Source of the DNA: JBQQPY01 sp052258065
GTDB lineage: Bacteria > Pseudomonadota > Gammaproteobacteria > Enterobacterales > Enterobacteriaceae
Direction: 5' to 3'
DNA: 64,000 nucleotides
Assembly (NCBI GenBank): GCA_052258065.1
Contig: JBQQPY010000002.1
Coordinates: 1,550,001 to 1,614,000, forward strand
The notes under the pieces are model-generated. The model was given only the letters and a program-made list of their open reading frames with translations, did no database searches and had not been told where the DNA came from. Below are positions 20,105 through 29,783 of this stretch, piece by piece. Numbering within the stretch: the first letter of the stretch is position 1; each line of letters starts with the position of its first letter. A program made the position numbers and the translations under genes.

Positions 20105-20760
20105 AGGCCGTTTGTATTTATAGTCCTCCTAAGCAGGCTTCCAAGCCTCAATCACAGTATCAGACGCGTCTCTTTAATCAATTGACGAGCAATCTTGTCG
20201 ATGGAAACCATAGGATCCCTCGAGGCATAGAGCCGACAATACACATTCAGCAGATTCTCTATAGATAAAACAAATTCAGTATTGGCTTCTGGCAGTACAA
20301 TGCAGCCATTCTTTGTCCAGGATTTTAGTTTGTTTTAGTATGAACCCACTGCTTCATGCGAGATCGTTTTGACACACTATAACTCTGCAGCTTTATCCGC
20401 AACTGGTTGTGAAGTCAACCATTCTCGTCCTGTGGCGGATCTCTTCAGCTTAACGCAATTTAATGTGCTTCTGCCTCGCTACCCACAATACAGCCATGTA
20501 TCGGCTTGCTCGGTTTACAGCTTAGAACTGCCTTAAGCTCTTCTTTGACAAAACAACGCTTGACCTAATCGATATTACCAGCATATATCTATAAGATTTC
20601 AGCTAAAGTCTCGCTACTCGGTCTCTTTGCATACTCAATTGACACATCAAAATTTAGTAAAACAAATACATTCACAAATTTCTGTGCAGTATGCTTGTCT
20701 CTGCTGACTAACGCTTTCAGTTGCTCTTTTCCAAAGTCAGGATTATAACGTATTTTCCAT
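20105..20760 (-). mobile_element. IS630-A relic (N-terminal two thirds)
   Basis: The minus strand reads an N-terminal helix-turn-helix piece around QLKALVSRDKHTAQKFVNVF, then a region like GSEAEAH and a piece before the catalytic core. The relic is truncated at its C-terminal end, at the junction with the neighbouring IS630-B relic. Confidence 0.7.
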
Positions 20761-21010
20761 TCAAGAAAAAAATATTACGCAGCAAATGAGATTCAAGATC
20801 TCACGTTTGAGTTTAAAAAATAGTTTAAATATGTATACTTTGAAAGTAAATAATTATTTATGGCCAATGCTTTTTGACAAAATGAAAATAGGTTTGGCAT
20901 TATAGCCCTAACCGTCATCACAAAGGAGATAGTGCTCTAAACTTGCTTCGTGTTAGACTATCGCTAACAATATCGCCTCGCGCGGTGATACACTAGGTTA
21001 AATAAAAACA
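20761..21010. repeat. R6 repeat and ffh upstream region
   Basis: R6 lies at about 20780-20880 (GAGATTCAAGATCTCACG, then AGTAAATAATTATTTATGGC). The remaining 130 bases before ffh show no clear promoter that I would defend. Confidence 0.45.
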
Positions 21011-22372
21011 ATGTTTGATAATTTATCTGAAAGATTATCGCGGACGTTACGCAATATCAGCAGCAAGGGCCGCCTGACTCATGACAATATTAAAGATACA
21101 CTGCGCGAAGTGCGCATGGCGCTGTTGGAAGCGGATGTCGCGCTTCCGGTAGTGCGGGATTTAATCAGCCGGGTTAAAGAGAACGCGCTGGGGCAGGAAG
21201 TCAATAAAAGCCTGACACCAGGGCAGGAATTCGTTAAGATCATGCGCACCGAACTGGTGCGCGCTCTAGGCGACGAAAACAATGCTTTGAATCTGGCGAC
21301 GCAACCGCCGGCGGTAGTGCTGGTTGCTGGCCTACAGGGGGCAGGAAAAACTACCAGCGTCGGTAAACTCGGAAAATATCTACGCGAAAAACAGAAGAAA
21401 AAAGTGCTCGTGGTGTCTGCAGACGTTTATCGCCCAGCAGCTATTAAGCAGCTTGAAACGTTGGCGACCACTGCAGGTATCGACGTTTTCCCGTCCGACG
21501 TCACGCAAAAGCCGCTTGATATTGTGACTCAGGCGCTAAATCAAGCAAATCTCAAATTTTATGATGTTTTGCTAGTAGACACCGCCGGCCGTCTGCATGT
21601 AGACAAGACGATGATGGCGGAAATCATTGCTATTCACACCGCTATTAATCCGGTAGAAACGCTGTTCATAGTAGATGCCATGACTGGCCAGGACGCCGCC
21701 AATACCGCACAAGCCTTTAATCAAGCGCTACCGCTAACCGGAATTATCTTGACCAAGGTAGACGGTGATTCGCGCGGCGGGGCGGCACTTTCTATCCGGC
21801 ACCTTACCGGCAAACCCATCAAATTCATGGGCGTTGGCGAGAAAACCGACGCGCTGGAGCATTTTTATCCCGATCGCCTAGCCGGGCGGATACTCGGCAT
21901 GGGCGATGTGCTGTCTCTTATCGAAGACATTGAAAGCAAAGTCGATCGCGGTCAGGCGGAGAAGCTGGCTAGACAGCTACAAAAAGGTAAGGATTTCGAT
22001 TTAACCGACTTCCTAAATCAGATCAAGCAGATGCGAAATATAGGCGGCATGACTAGCATGATCGGCAAACTGCCCAGTATCGACAAATTGCCCGACAACG
22101 TCAAATCGCAGATGGACGATAAAGTCTTAATGCGCATGGAGGCTATCATTAATTCCATGACTGTTAAGGAGCGCGTCAGTCCGGAGATCATTAAAGGCTC
22201 GCGTAAACGCCGTATCGCTGCCGGCTCCGGCATGCAAGTCCAAGACGTTAACCGCTTGCTGAAACAATTCAACGACATGCAGCGCATGATGAAACAAATG
22301 AAAAAAGGCGGAATAGTGAAAATGATACGTAACATAAAAAGCATGATGCCGCACGGCCTCCTCGGCCTTTAA
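21011..22372 (+). CDS. ffh: Signal recognition particle protein Ffh
   Basis: Ffh is the SRP54 GTPase that binds signal sequences on ribosome-nascent chains with 4.5S RNA and docks with FtsY. Its 453 residues equal the E. coli length. The N domain is followed by the G domain with GLQGAGKTTS (P loop, near residue 105), DTAGRLHVD (near 190), TKVDGDSRGGAA (near 246) and GVGEKTDALE. The M domain from about residue 300 is methionine rich (MTSMIGKLPS, MQVQDVNRLLKQFNDMQRMM). No lesion is seen. It is immediately upstream of the rpsP operon, as in enterobacteria. The 4.5S RNA gene is not in the window. Confidence 0.97.
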   Translation: MFDNLSERLSRTLRNISSKGRLTHDNIKDTLREVRMALLEADVALPVVRDLISRVKENALGQEVNKSLTPGQEFVKIMRTELVRALGDENNALNLATQPPAVVLVAGLQGAGKTTSVGKLGKYLREKQKKKVLVVSADVYRPAAIKQLETLATTAGIDVFPSDVTQKPLDIVTQALNQANLKFYDVLLVDTAGRLHVDKTMMAEIIAIHTAINPVETLFIVDAMTGQDAANTAQAFNQALPLTGIILTKVDGDSRGGAALSIRHLTGKPIKFMGVGEKTDALEHFYPDRLAGRILGMGDVLSLIEDIESKVDRGQAEKLARQLQKGKDFDLTDFLNQIKQMRNIGGMTSMIGKLPSIDKLPDNVKSQMDDKVLMRMEAIINSMTVKERVSPEIIKGSRKRRIAAGSGMQVQDVNRLLKQFNDMQRMMKQMKKGGIVKMIRNIKSMMPHGLLGL

Positions 22373-22740
22373 CTATCAGTTACTTTCCTAAGTATGCATA
22401 TTGCAAACGTGCTTTTAATGCTGCCAAAAAGAAATGCGCTATCAGCGCCCCGTTATAACGTCGATTAAATTAATACTTAAATTTAGCCAGATAAAAGGCG
22501 TATGTTGGCTACAAGTTACATAGTAAGTGCTCGTTATAGCGTTCTAACATTTTCTAAATGACCATTCATCTACTTAAAAGCGTCTATTTTAAAGCATCTA
22601 TTCCCAGTGTAGCGTAGACTTAGCTGGTTAAGGTGCGTATTCCGGATTGCTTTTTAAACGAGTAAAACTTTGGAGCTTTTAGACAGCAAGCCGATCCGTT
22701 ACCCGAGAACCCAGTTGTTTTATTAACTAAAGAGGATATT
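22373..22740. repeat. Spacer with a repeat shared with 62085-62270
   Basis: About 22430-22640 resembles 62085-62260 and, in part, 44860-44930. Shared features are ATCAGCGCCCC, TATAACGTCGATTAAATTAA and TTCCCAGTGTAGCGTAGAC. This is probably the flank of an IS630-A element. No gene is seen. Confidence 0.5.
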
Positions 22741-22998
22741 ATGGTAACAATTCGTTTAGCACTTAGCGGGGCTAAAAAACGCCCCTTCTATCAAATTGTC
22801 GTGACAGATAGCCGCAATGCGCGCGATGGTCGCTTTATTGAACGTATTGGCTTTTTTAATCCGATCGCTACGGGCAAGGCAGAAGGTCTGCGTCTGGATT
22901 TGGATCGTATTGAATATTGGGTTAGCCAAGGCGCAACGGTTTCCGAACGCGTTTCCGCGCTGATTAAAGATACAAAAAAGCAGCATAATTCTTGCTAG
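22741..22998 (+). CDS. rpsP: 30S ribosomal protein S16
   Basis: S16 binds 16S rRNA in the 5' domain and helps early 30S assembly. The 85-residue protein begins MVTIRLALSGAKKRPFYQIV and has the conserved RDGRFIERIGFFNP segment. It is three residues longer than in E. coli, with an unusual end (TKKQHNSC). AGAGGATATT upstream includes a good ribosome binding site. It is the first gene of rpsP-rimM-trmD-rplS. Its stop codon lies 8 bases before the rimM start. Confidence 0.97.
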   Translation: MVTIRLALSGAKKRPFYQIVVTDSRNARDGRFIERIGFFNPIATGKAEGLRLDLDRIEYWVSQGATVSERVSALIKDTKKQHNSC

Positions 22999-23006
22999 TG
23001 GTGAAA

Positions 23007-23555
23007 ATGAGAAAACAACTGCGTACTGCAGCACTCCCCGATCCGGTCGTCGTAGGCAAGGTGGGATCGACTTATGGCATTCACGGTTGGCTCAAGGTTT
23101 TTTCATCTACTGAAGAAGCTAAAAGCATTTTTAATTACGAACCCTGGTTTATCAAAAAGCCAAATGAGTGGAGGCCGATCCGGCTAGAAAGCTGGAAGCG
23201 CCATAATCAGGCTCTGCTCATCAAGGTCAAGGACATTGATGACCGGGAAGCAGCAACGCTTTTGACCAATTGCGAAATTGTTATTGACGCGTCGCAATTG
23301 CCAGACCTCGACAACGGCGAATATTACTGGAAAGACCTGATAGGGTGCCAGGTCGTCACCGTTGGCGGCTATCAGCTAGGCGAAGTTATTGATTTAATAG
23401 AAACTGGCTCAAACGATGTTTTAGTGGTAAAAGCTAACCCGAAGGATGCCTTTGGCATTCAGGAACGCTTGATTCCGTTCCTCGACAGGCAGGTAATTAT
23501 GAGCGTCGATCTCACGCTCTATGTCATTAAAGTTGACTGGGACCCAGGTTTTTGA
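23007..23555 (+). CDS. rimM: Ribosome maturation factor RimM
   Basis: RimM binds S19 and assists late maturation of the 30S head. From the ATG at 23007 the protein has 182 residues, as in E. coli. The N-terminal RimM domain has GKVGSTYGIHGWLKVFSSTE. The PRC-barrel domain follows, with NGEYYWKDLIGCQV, ETGSNDVLVVKA and the conserved ending VDWDPGF. A TTG start at 22992 would overlap rpsP and add five residues, which the family does not support. It is second in the operon. Confidence 0.95.
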   Translation: MRKQLRTAALPDPVVVGKVGSTYGIHGWLKVFSSTEEAKSIFNYEPWFIKKPNEWRPIRLESWKRHNQALLIKVKDIDDREAATLLTNCEIVIDASQLPDLDNGEYYWKDLIGCQVVTVGGYQLGEVIDLIETGSNDVLVVKANPKDAFGIQERLIPFLDRQVIMSVDLTLYVIKVDWDPGF

Positions 23556-23593
23556 CTCCCGATTTTGAGGGTGGCAATACTGGAAAAGAAAAG

Positions 23594-24349
23594 ATGTGGA
23601 TTGGTATTATCAGCCTGTTTCCCGAGATGTTCCGCGCTATTACCGATTACGGAGTAACTGGCCGAGCAGTGAAGAATGGCTTGCTGCAGGTGCAATGCTG
23701 GAGCCCACGTGAATTTACCCACGACCGGCATCATACCGTAGACAATCGCCCTTATGGCGGCGGACCCGGCATACTGATGATGGCACAGCCATTGCGGTAT
23801 GCGATTTACGAGGCAAAAAAAAAGACAGGCGAAGGGACGAAAGTGATTTATCTCTCCCCTCAGGGTCGTAAACTCGATCAGCAAGGCGTGAGCGAGCTGT
23901 CTGCCAACTCCAAGATGATTTTAGTCTGCGGCCGTTATGAAGGCATTGATGAGCGTTTAATCGCCACCGAAATTGATGAAGAATGGTCAATCGGTGATTA
24001 TGTGCTCAGCGGCGGAGAATTAGCGGCGATGGCGCTGATTGATTCGGTTTCCCGGCTCATTCCGGGCGTGCTGGGGCATGAGGCTTCCGCGGCAGAGGAT
24101 TCTTTCGCGCAAGGATTGCTAGACTGTCCACACTATACTCGTCCTAAAGTATTGGCAGGGATAGAGGCTCCGCGAGTTCTGCTGTCTGGCAATCATGCTG
24201 AAATTCGTCGTTGGCGTCTGAAACAATCTTTAGGCCGTACCTGGCTGAGAAGACCCGCACTTCTGAAGAGTCTAGCTTTGAGTAACGAGCAAAAAACGTT
24301 GTTAATCGAATTTCAGCGGGAATATCGAGCTATGCAACAAGATTATTAA
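23594..24349 (+). CDS. trmD: tRNA (guanine-37-N1)-methyltransferase TrmD
   Basis: TrmD uses S-adenosylmethionine to methylate G37 next to the anticodon, preventing +1 frameshifts. I chose the ATG at 23594 (MWIGIISLFPEMF), the universal start, rather than the upstream in-frame codon at 23552. The product is 251 residues. The SPOUT trefoil-knot motifs are intact: YLSPQGRKLDQQG, VCGRYEGIDERL, EEWSIGDYVLSGGELAAM and the catalytic-site region EDSFAQGLLDCPHYTRP. The C-terminal helical domain is slightly shorter than in E. coli. It is third in the operon. Confidence 0.96.
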   Translation: MWIGIISLFPEMFRAITDYGVTGRAVKNGLLQVQCWSPREFTHDRHHTVDNRPYGGGPGILMMAQPLRYAIYEAKKKTGEGTKVIYLSPQGRKLDQQGVSELSANSKMILVCGRYEGIDERLIATEIDEEWSIGDYVLSGGELAAMALIDSVSRLIPGVLGHEASAAEDSFAQGLLDCPHYTRPKVLAGIEAPRVLLSGNHAEIRRWRLKQSLGRTWLRRPALLKSLALSNEQKTLLIEFQREYRAMQQDY

Positions 24350-24410
24350 AAAGATCGGCCTCCTGGCCGGTTAGCCTAACCTATCGGTTACCTGAAGTGG
24401 AAAAACAATT

Positions 24411-24758
24411 ATGAGCAATATTATTAAGAAAATTGAACAAGAACAGATTAAGCAGGATATACCGCCCCTCCGCCCAGGCGACTCAGTAGAAGTCAAGGTA
24501 TGGGTTGTTGAAGGCAGCAAAAAACGTTTGCAGGCATTCGAGGGCGTGATTATCGCTATTCGCAACCGAGGTCTGAATTCAGCGTTTACTGTTCGCAAAA
24601 TCTCTAATGGTAAAGGTGTTGAACGCGTATTCCAGACGCATTCTCTGCTTATCGACAGCATTGCCGTGAAACGTCGTGGCGCTGTTCGTCAGGCCAAGCT
24701 TTACTACCTGCGTAAACGTACCGGTAAAGCTGCGCGTATCAAAGAGCGCTTAAACTAA
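24411..24758 (+). CDS. rplS: 50S ribosomal protein L19
   Basis: L19 lies at the 30S-50S interface. Its 115 residues match E. coli in length. Typical motifs are PPLRPGDSVEVKVWVVEG, RLQAFEGVIIAIRNRG and the basic C-terminus LYYLRKRTGKAARIKERL. The space after trmD (24350-24410) contains a small hairpin, CGGCC-TCCT-GGCCG, also a common place for attenuation in this operon, though it has no T run. It is the last gene of the operon. Confidence 0.97.
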   Translation: MSNIIKKIEQEQIKQDIPPLRPGDSVEVKVWVVEGSKKRLQAFEGVIIAIRNRGLNSAFTVRKISNGKGVERVFQTHSLLIDSIAVKRRGAVRQAKLYYLRKRTGKAARIKERLN

Positions 24759-25509
24759 GATACAGCTAATACTTCATCTAACATTTAACCTGATTACGCA
24801 CCTAACTCAATAAATCTTAATTTGCACTGTAAAATAATCTTCAAATAGAAAACGCTCTGCTCTCGGCAGATAATACAGTTGCCTCTAAACAACTTATGTT
24901 TAATTAATATTAAATAGTCTGCAATACTCCTTAATACTGAGTAAATGCTTGATTATATAAAAAAAATATTGGTGCAGTTTGATTTCAGACTCTTCACTCG
25001 AATGGTTATGATGCCTTTAAGGCATATCATGATATGATAATTAAATCGCTCAACTATAACCATTCATTTATAAGCGCATCTATGGCATCCTATATTAATA
25101 TTTGCATATAAGCATTTCACAGCTCTATTCCCAAGCAGAATGCAAGAGGCGTATAGCATAAATTAATATTTTATTATTTATCATTTTTTACCTCGACTTC
25201 CTTTAATAAACGGCTTTGTAGTGTGTTATAAAATATATTAGGTCACATGTTCGCTTGGTTCACTCAGCGGCGCACTCAACTCTGCTGTTCGCCTATGTAA
25301 GCATTGTTTGTACTTTCTATATCCTTGCAGACGTAAGACCTACCATACCGCACCTAATCTGGGAATATTAAATAAATAAATAATTAAAATAAATAATTTA
25401 CAAAAAACAAAACTGGTTAGTGACCATTAAACCTGATTACGCACGTTGCCAAGGTAAGCTTTAGCTACACTAAAAATAAATACTTTTCAAATTACCGAAG
25501 AACAGAATA
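24759..25509. other. AT-rich spacer, partial R4 repeat at its end
   Basis: No gene is seen in 24759-25430. From about 25430 to 25510 there is a partial R4 block (GATTACGCACGTTGCCAAGG), directly before an IS630-A relic. Confidence 0.5.
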
Positions 25510-26470
25510 GGTGCCTGCAAGAGTGATGAAGCCAAGCCTTCTTTTTTCAAAGAAGAGCCCCGATGTGGCCCTAAGCCGTAAACCGAGAAAATGAGTATAT
25601 GACCACATTCTAGATGCTGATACCGAAGTGCATTTAACTACGCGAAGTTACAGCACGGCGCAGAGGTGCGGGGACAGCAGAACTTGCAACTACTTGCCGA
25701 TCAAGCTGAAGAACCACAATACGTTAAAATAATTTCGCGTAAAATAGTAAAGCGAATATTAAAACAAACTGAAGCCATAGACGAAGAGTGGCTAGGTTAT
25801 ACCGCTAGCAGCCAATGAAAATTTATTGCGGCTATGGAGAACTTAATGGACGTATATTGCCCGCTCTATAACCCGATTGCATCCAGGTAGTTTGTATAGA
25901 CGAGAGCCCTCGTCAATTAATTAGGCACACGCTCCCACTAACACTGCCATTGAGGCATAGAAAATCCGCTTAGGAGGAGCATACACATCAACAGCTCCGC
26001 GCGTAGAATACCTCTATAGCAAAAGAGCCGTTGGTAGATAGTTGCCTCACTACATTGACTAAGCATAGAACCGAATCGATTGGGCTTATTTGCTTAACAA
26101 TATCTCAACGCAATATCCTTAGGTATACTGAATCACACGAGTCATGAAGAATCTTAAGATGCATAGCCTAAGTCCGTTATATTCCGCTTTCTTTCCGAAT
26201 TAGGCCGAGGCCTGACAGAATAATCTGAATTCATTCATACACCTAAATATGGCAGATAGCTAAACATGACTACAATCAAAATCAATGTACTGATCGGTCA
26301 ATGCCTAAATCATCATATTTAGAAAATTGAGAAATTATAAAGGAAAATTACTGCTTCGCAGACACAACGCGCTCAGAGAAATATTAAGATCAATTGGCAT
26401 TTTACTCCCGATAACGCTCGCATCAAACTCAGGCGTCTTTATCAATATATTATTTGAAATTATTTTTTAA
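25510..26470 (+). mobile_element. IS630-A transposase relic
   Basis: DNA-level match to the copies at 18100-19300 and 33930-35050. Broken frames give the helix-turn-helix part, then a piece equivalent to SHETVRHTLKKNEL near 25740, and EANEKFIAAMENLMDVY in a shifted frame near 25810. Near the end a segment is equivalent to the SWLNMAEIE motif. Many stops occur. Confidence 0.7.
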
Positions 26471-26640
26471 AAATATGTTAATAATGACTTAATTATTTTA
26501 TTGCGCATCTTGCCAAGCTAAGCTAGAACTACACTGAAAATTTAAGGATTAGTAATCAGTCTTACTTAATCATAACTAATTGATTTTATTTATTTTATAC
26601 TATTTTATATTTATTCTTACTTTAGGTACAGAATCACGGT
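26471..26640. repeat. Partial R4 and inverted R1 repeats
   Basis: CGCATCTTGCCAAGCTAAGC (about 26503) belongs to R4. TTTATATTTATTCTTACTTT followed by AGGTACAGAATCACGG (about 26609-26640) is the inverted R1 end, matching 14440-14475 and 32190-32235. Confidence 0.55.
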
Positions 26641-27050
26641 TTTATCCGCGTGTCGTCTTAATGAGCGTGCTATGCCGAACCGAAACCGGGACCCCAAAGC
26701 AATCTATAGCGGTAGTCCTATCTCCAGGATCTAAGCCGCGGCCACATGGGTGCTGAGACATGGCACACGACACACCAGCGCTTATAATCGTTTATCTGCA
26801 TCACTATGTAGGCGTAATCTACTTTGTTAATATGTCTTTTTTCATGCTAGTGATCTGGCCGACAAGCGCGCTCCAAGCCAAGCGCACGCAATTTCGTTGA
26901 TGACTTTGACTATTTTGCCGCCGAAGAGCCTTTTTTACAAATATAGGGCCGCAACAACTTTGATCACCGGCCCCTAAACATCTTACGGCGTTAGGGCCAA
27001 GCCGGCGCAACGATACAGGTGAAACCTGATGGCTGAATTTAGCACTTAAT
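26641..27050 (-). pseudogene. yeaY: Slp family outer-membrane lipoprotein relic
   Basis: Minus-strand fragments match the Slp/YeaY family in order. A piece reads LFGGKIVKVINEIA (family: RFGGKVINVINGK). A later piece reads DYRYRLLWGPGFGSA (family: DYGYGAFWPEPGWGAP). Frames shift and stops intervene, and no signal peptide or lipobox survives. It follows tsaB directly on the same strand, as yeaY follows yeaZ in E. coli. Confidence 0.75.
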
Positions 27051-27071
27051 TTTTCTCATACACTTACCACT

Positions 27072-27779
27072 TTACTGTTTAGAAGCGGTTAAGTAGCTTT
27101 TCCAGGAGACCTCATTGCGCAGGTAGGTCGGCTCAGCCAGCGAGACTGACTGAGCGCCGCCATGGCAATAGCAATGAAGCGCTATCGGCAACATGTCCCG
27201 TGCACTAGGCAACAGCGTTTTACCCGAGATGAGCTGTAATCCCTCATGCTGCATTAGCCTTGGATAAATTTGCCAGCCAGTTCCGGCTGTTGCCCAGCAT
27301 CCAGTCAGATCTAGACTCAGCGCCGCCAGCGCATCCGGCGCCACTACCGCTTCAGTATCCTCACCCAGCCAGACGCCTGTCTTACGCCGATACGCGGCCC
27401 AGTACACCTCTCCCATTCGCGCGTCTATGGCTGCCAGAACCTGGCAAGCGCCGGTTTGACGCCAGGCGCCTTCAGCCAGTGTCGCCAGCGTAGAAACGCC
27501 GATAAGAGGTAGATCAGCACCCAGCGCTAGCCCTTGCGCAATGCCGATACTAATCCGCACGCCGGTAAAGCTGCCGGGGCCTCGGCTGAACGCCAGCGCA
27601 TCAAGACTGTTCAGTAGAATACCGGCTTCCGTTAACAGATTATCTACCATGGGTAGGATAAGCTGCGTGTGTTCGCGGGGCACAACGGCAAAGCGCTCTA
27701 GCAATACTTCGTCGTCGAACATCAGCGCGGCTGAACATGCTTCGGTCGATGTATCAAGGGCTAAAATGCGGGTGGACAT
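27072..27779 (-). CDS. tsaB: tRNA threonylcarbamoyladenosine biosynthesis protein TsaB
   Basis: TsaB is the scaffold partner of TsaD and TsaE in making t6A37 in ANN-decoding tRNAs. The 235-residue protein begins STRILALDTSTEACSAAL. It carries the family blocks PREHTQLILPMVDNLL, LAFSRGPGSFTGVRI, GIAQGLALGADLPLIGVSTL and VLAAIDARMGEVYW. I chose the ATG at 27779, where homology begins. The frame is open to 27890, but those 37 codons match nothing. It lacks the metal-binding histidines of TsaD, as is normal for TsaB. No lesion is seen. Confidence 0.95.
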   Translation of the reverse strand: MSTRILALDTSTEACSAALMFDDEVLLERFAVVPREHTQLILPMVDNLLTEAGILLNSLDALAFSRGPGSFTGVRISIGIAQGLALGADLPLIGVSTLATLAEGAWRQTGACQVLAAIDARMGEVYWAAYRRKTGVWLGEDTEAVVAPDALAALSLDLTGCWATAGTGWQIYPRLMQHEGLQLISGKTLLPSARDMLPIALHCYCHGGAQSVSLAEPTYLRNEVSWKSYLTASKQ

Positions 27780-27899
27780 ACTAAACCTCGGGCTGGAGTG
27801 CAAACAAGAACCGTAACGCGCTTTTACCATAACACACCCGCTGCCACAAATGGATACAGTCCCCCGGCGCTGGCAAGCTTTGCATCCCACAAGGCAATA

Positions 27900-28670
27900 T
27901 GCTTTTTAACAATTTAAGTTTTATTTTCATTAATACTTATAGAGTGCAGTTTAATTGCACTGCTTAATAACCATTATAATGACATAGAGATGAATCAGTA
28001 TAATGTGATCGAAAACTATTAACCAGAGTGGAAATACTAGATTCACAGCACATTTTTTATACGCTTATTAAGTAGACCGACTATACCATTCTTTATAGAT
28101 ACATCGATGGACCAAGAGAATATTCTATATGCAGCCTTGCATATCAGCGGTCAAATTTATGCTTCCAGCTGATTAAGCGTTTGCAGGCCAAAAAGATGAT
28201 CTGTAAATTCTGCGCTCTCTTCTATAAGTATCCGATAAACAGCTATGGGACATCCTTGACTAATATCACCAAAGAAACGTCGCGCATTAGCTGCGGTCTT
28301 TTGTAGAGACGGATAAAAATCGATCCAGTTACTTGAGCTATGCTCATAAAAAGATAACGTCGTGAGGTTTCATTTCGCGTTTGTCGAAGATATCTCAGAT
28401 TAACATTAAGGCAACCATGCTTATCGCTTTTAAATCCTTTGTGATTTGATTTTGGTGCTTCCTTCTTCATATTGCGCAAACACCAGATCCATGCTTGCGC
28501 AAATAGCGCTCTAGTCTAGCTTGAGATACGGCGAGGCTAAAGAATTTGCATACGATTGCGAAGAGATCGCTCGGTGGGCGACAAACATCTTACACAGGGA
28601 AACGGCTACCGCTTCCTGAACGAACGATATCGTATTCTACAAACGACGGGGAATATGCCTATGATTCATC
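27900..28670 (-). mobile_element. IS481-type transposase relic, near full length
   Basis: The clearest fragment (28479 to 28243) reads PKSNHKGFKSDKHGCLNVNL and then RYLRQTRNETSRRYLFMSIA, matching PKHKAFKAYEPGYLHVDVKYLPQMADETSRRYLF in this family, the start of the catalytic core. Flanking fragments supply the helix-turn-helix part (right) and the later core (left). Stops and shifts are frequent. Confidence 0.8.
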
Positions 28671-28869
28671 ATTTATGCCTAAATTAGGAATAAATATAAA
28701 AACAAGTAAAAATTAAAAATTAAAATTAATGAGTTGTAAAAAGCAAGGCTGGTTACTCATAAGCCAATTATTAATATCACTTTTTCTAAAAACTAGAAGC
28801 ATTACTGTTTTATGCAAAAATCCCCAAGCCAAGCAAAACAATCAAAATACAATCAAAAATGTGATTTAA
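28671..28869. repeat. R1 and R5 repeats
   Basis: R1 begins at about 28678 with CCTAAATTAGGAATAAATAT. R5 follows at about 28770-28850 with AAAAACTAGAAGCATTACTG. The order R1-R5 is the same as at 6110-6300 and 41140-41280. Confidence 0.6.
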
Positions 28870-29345
28870 GATTTAACCGATAGATTTTTCTCCGCTTCTA
28901 CAAAAACAAGACCGCAACTGGGGTACGACTTTTATTACGTGATCTTGATCGGGCATATCTTATGGCTATTCATTAGATACTTATAGACAATAATAAATAA
29001 TTTATAGAACGTCTTTTTTGAGCTATAAAAATACTCAGCCACCTGGAAAGATAAATTCAACCGCTTATGTGCCGATATGAATATAGAACACAGTCTTAAA
29101 CTACTGATGCATCCATAAACGAATGTCATGATTAAGCGATTCAATCAGCGTACAGAAGATATACTAAAAAGACACTATTTCTATAGTTATGAAAAGCTTG
29201 AGATAAGACTAAACTAATATGTTTAGCTCTACAATCAGGAATTACTTCAATACGTATAGGATCGTAAAACTCGGTCATGACTCTAAATCACGACCCCAAA
29301 ATCCTTTTCAATCTATGAAATATTTTTAAAAAAACTAAAACCACC
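28870..29345 (+). mobile_element. IS481-type transposase relic (C-terminal half)
   Basis: The plus strand matches the other C-terminal halves. In broken frames it gives pieces like DMNIEHSLKLLMHP (family: DIEHRLTPPMHPQTNG) near 29070-29115. The part equivalent to ERFNGRIEDVLQSHHF is near 29130-29180, and YNQELPQSALG is near 29240. It abuts the pat relic. Confidence 0.7.
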
Positions 29346-29374
29346 TTTCAGAATATAACAATCATTGGCGTCAC

Positions 29375-29700
29375 GTGCTTTATTGCTAATTCCAATAATA
29401 CAGATGCGGAATGCGCGGTACTGGTGCGTTCCGGTTTGAAAAACCGGGATTCGAACGCATTCTGTTCAAGAAAATCATTGATTAGGCTCGCGCTAATAGT
29501 CCACAGCAGCTGATGTCATTACCATGCCTAACAAAAACGGCATGATAAGGCTAGTGCATAAATTGGGGTTCACGGTAAATCTTTAAAGTCAGAACGGCAT
29601 CATCACGCTGAGGCTGGAATCGGCTACAGATTACATTTCGCTAGCAACCGGCTAGGCTTAGCTGGGCAAATTGAAACATACCCACAAGCGATATAAATAA
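29375..29700 (+). pseudogene. pat: Protein lysine acetyltransferase Pat (YfiQ) C-terminal relic
   Basis: Two plus-strand pieces match the C-terminal GNAT domain of YfiQ/Pat: DAECAVLVRSGLKN near 29405-29445, and MPNKNGMIRLVHKLGFTVNL near 29523-29580 (family: MPNNRGMIALARKLGFTVDI). The large ADP-forming acyl-CoA synthetase-like part that should precede it is missing. It sits directly upstream of pssA on the same strand, as yfiQ does in E. coli. Confidence 0.75.
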
Positions 29701-29783
29701 TGGTACTATAGTGGATTAAACGCAAATGCCTGTTTGCACAGGTTCATTCCAACCTTCGATGACAAGAGAAAAAGCGCACTGTG

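Noticed and set aside
27780..27890. 37-residue N-terminal extension of TsaB
   Set aside because: It has no match to the family, and the ATG at 27779 coincides with the start of homology.
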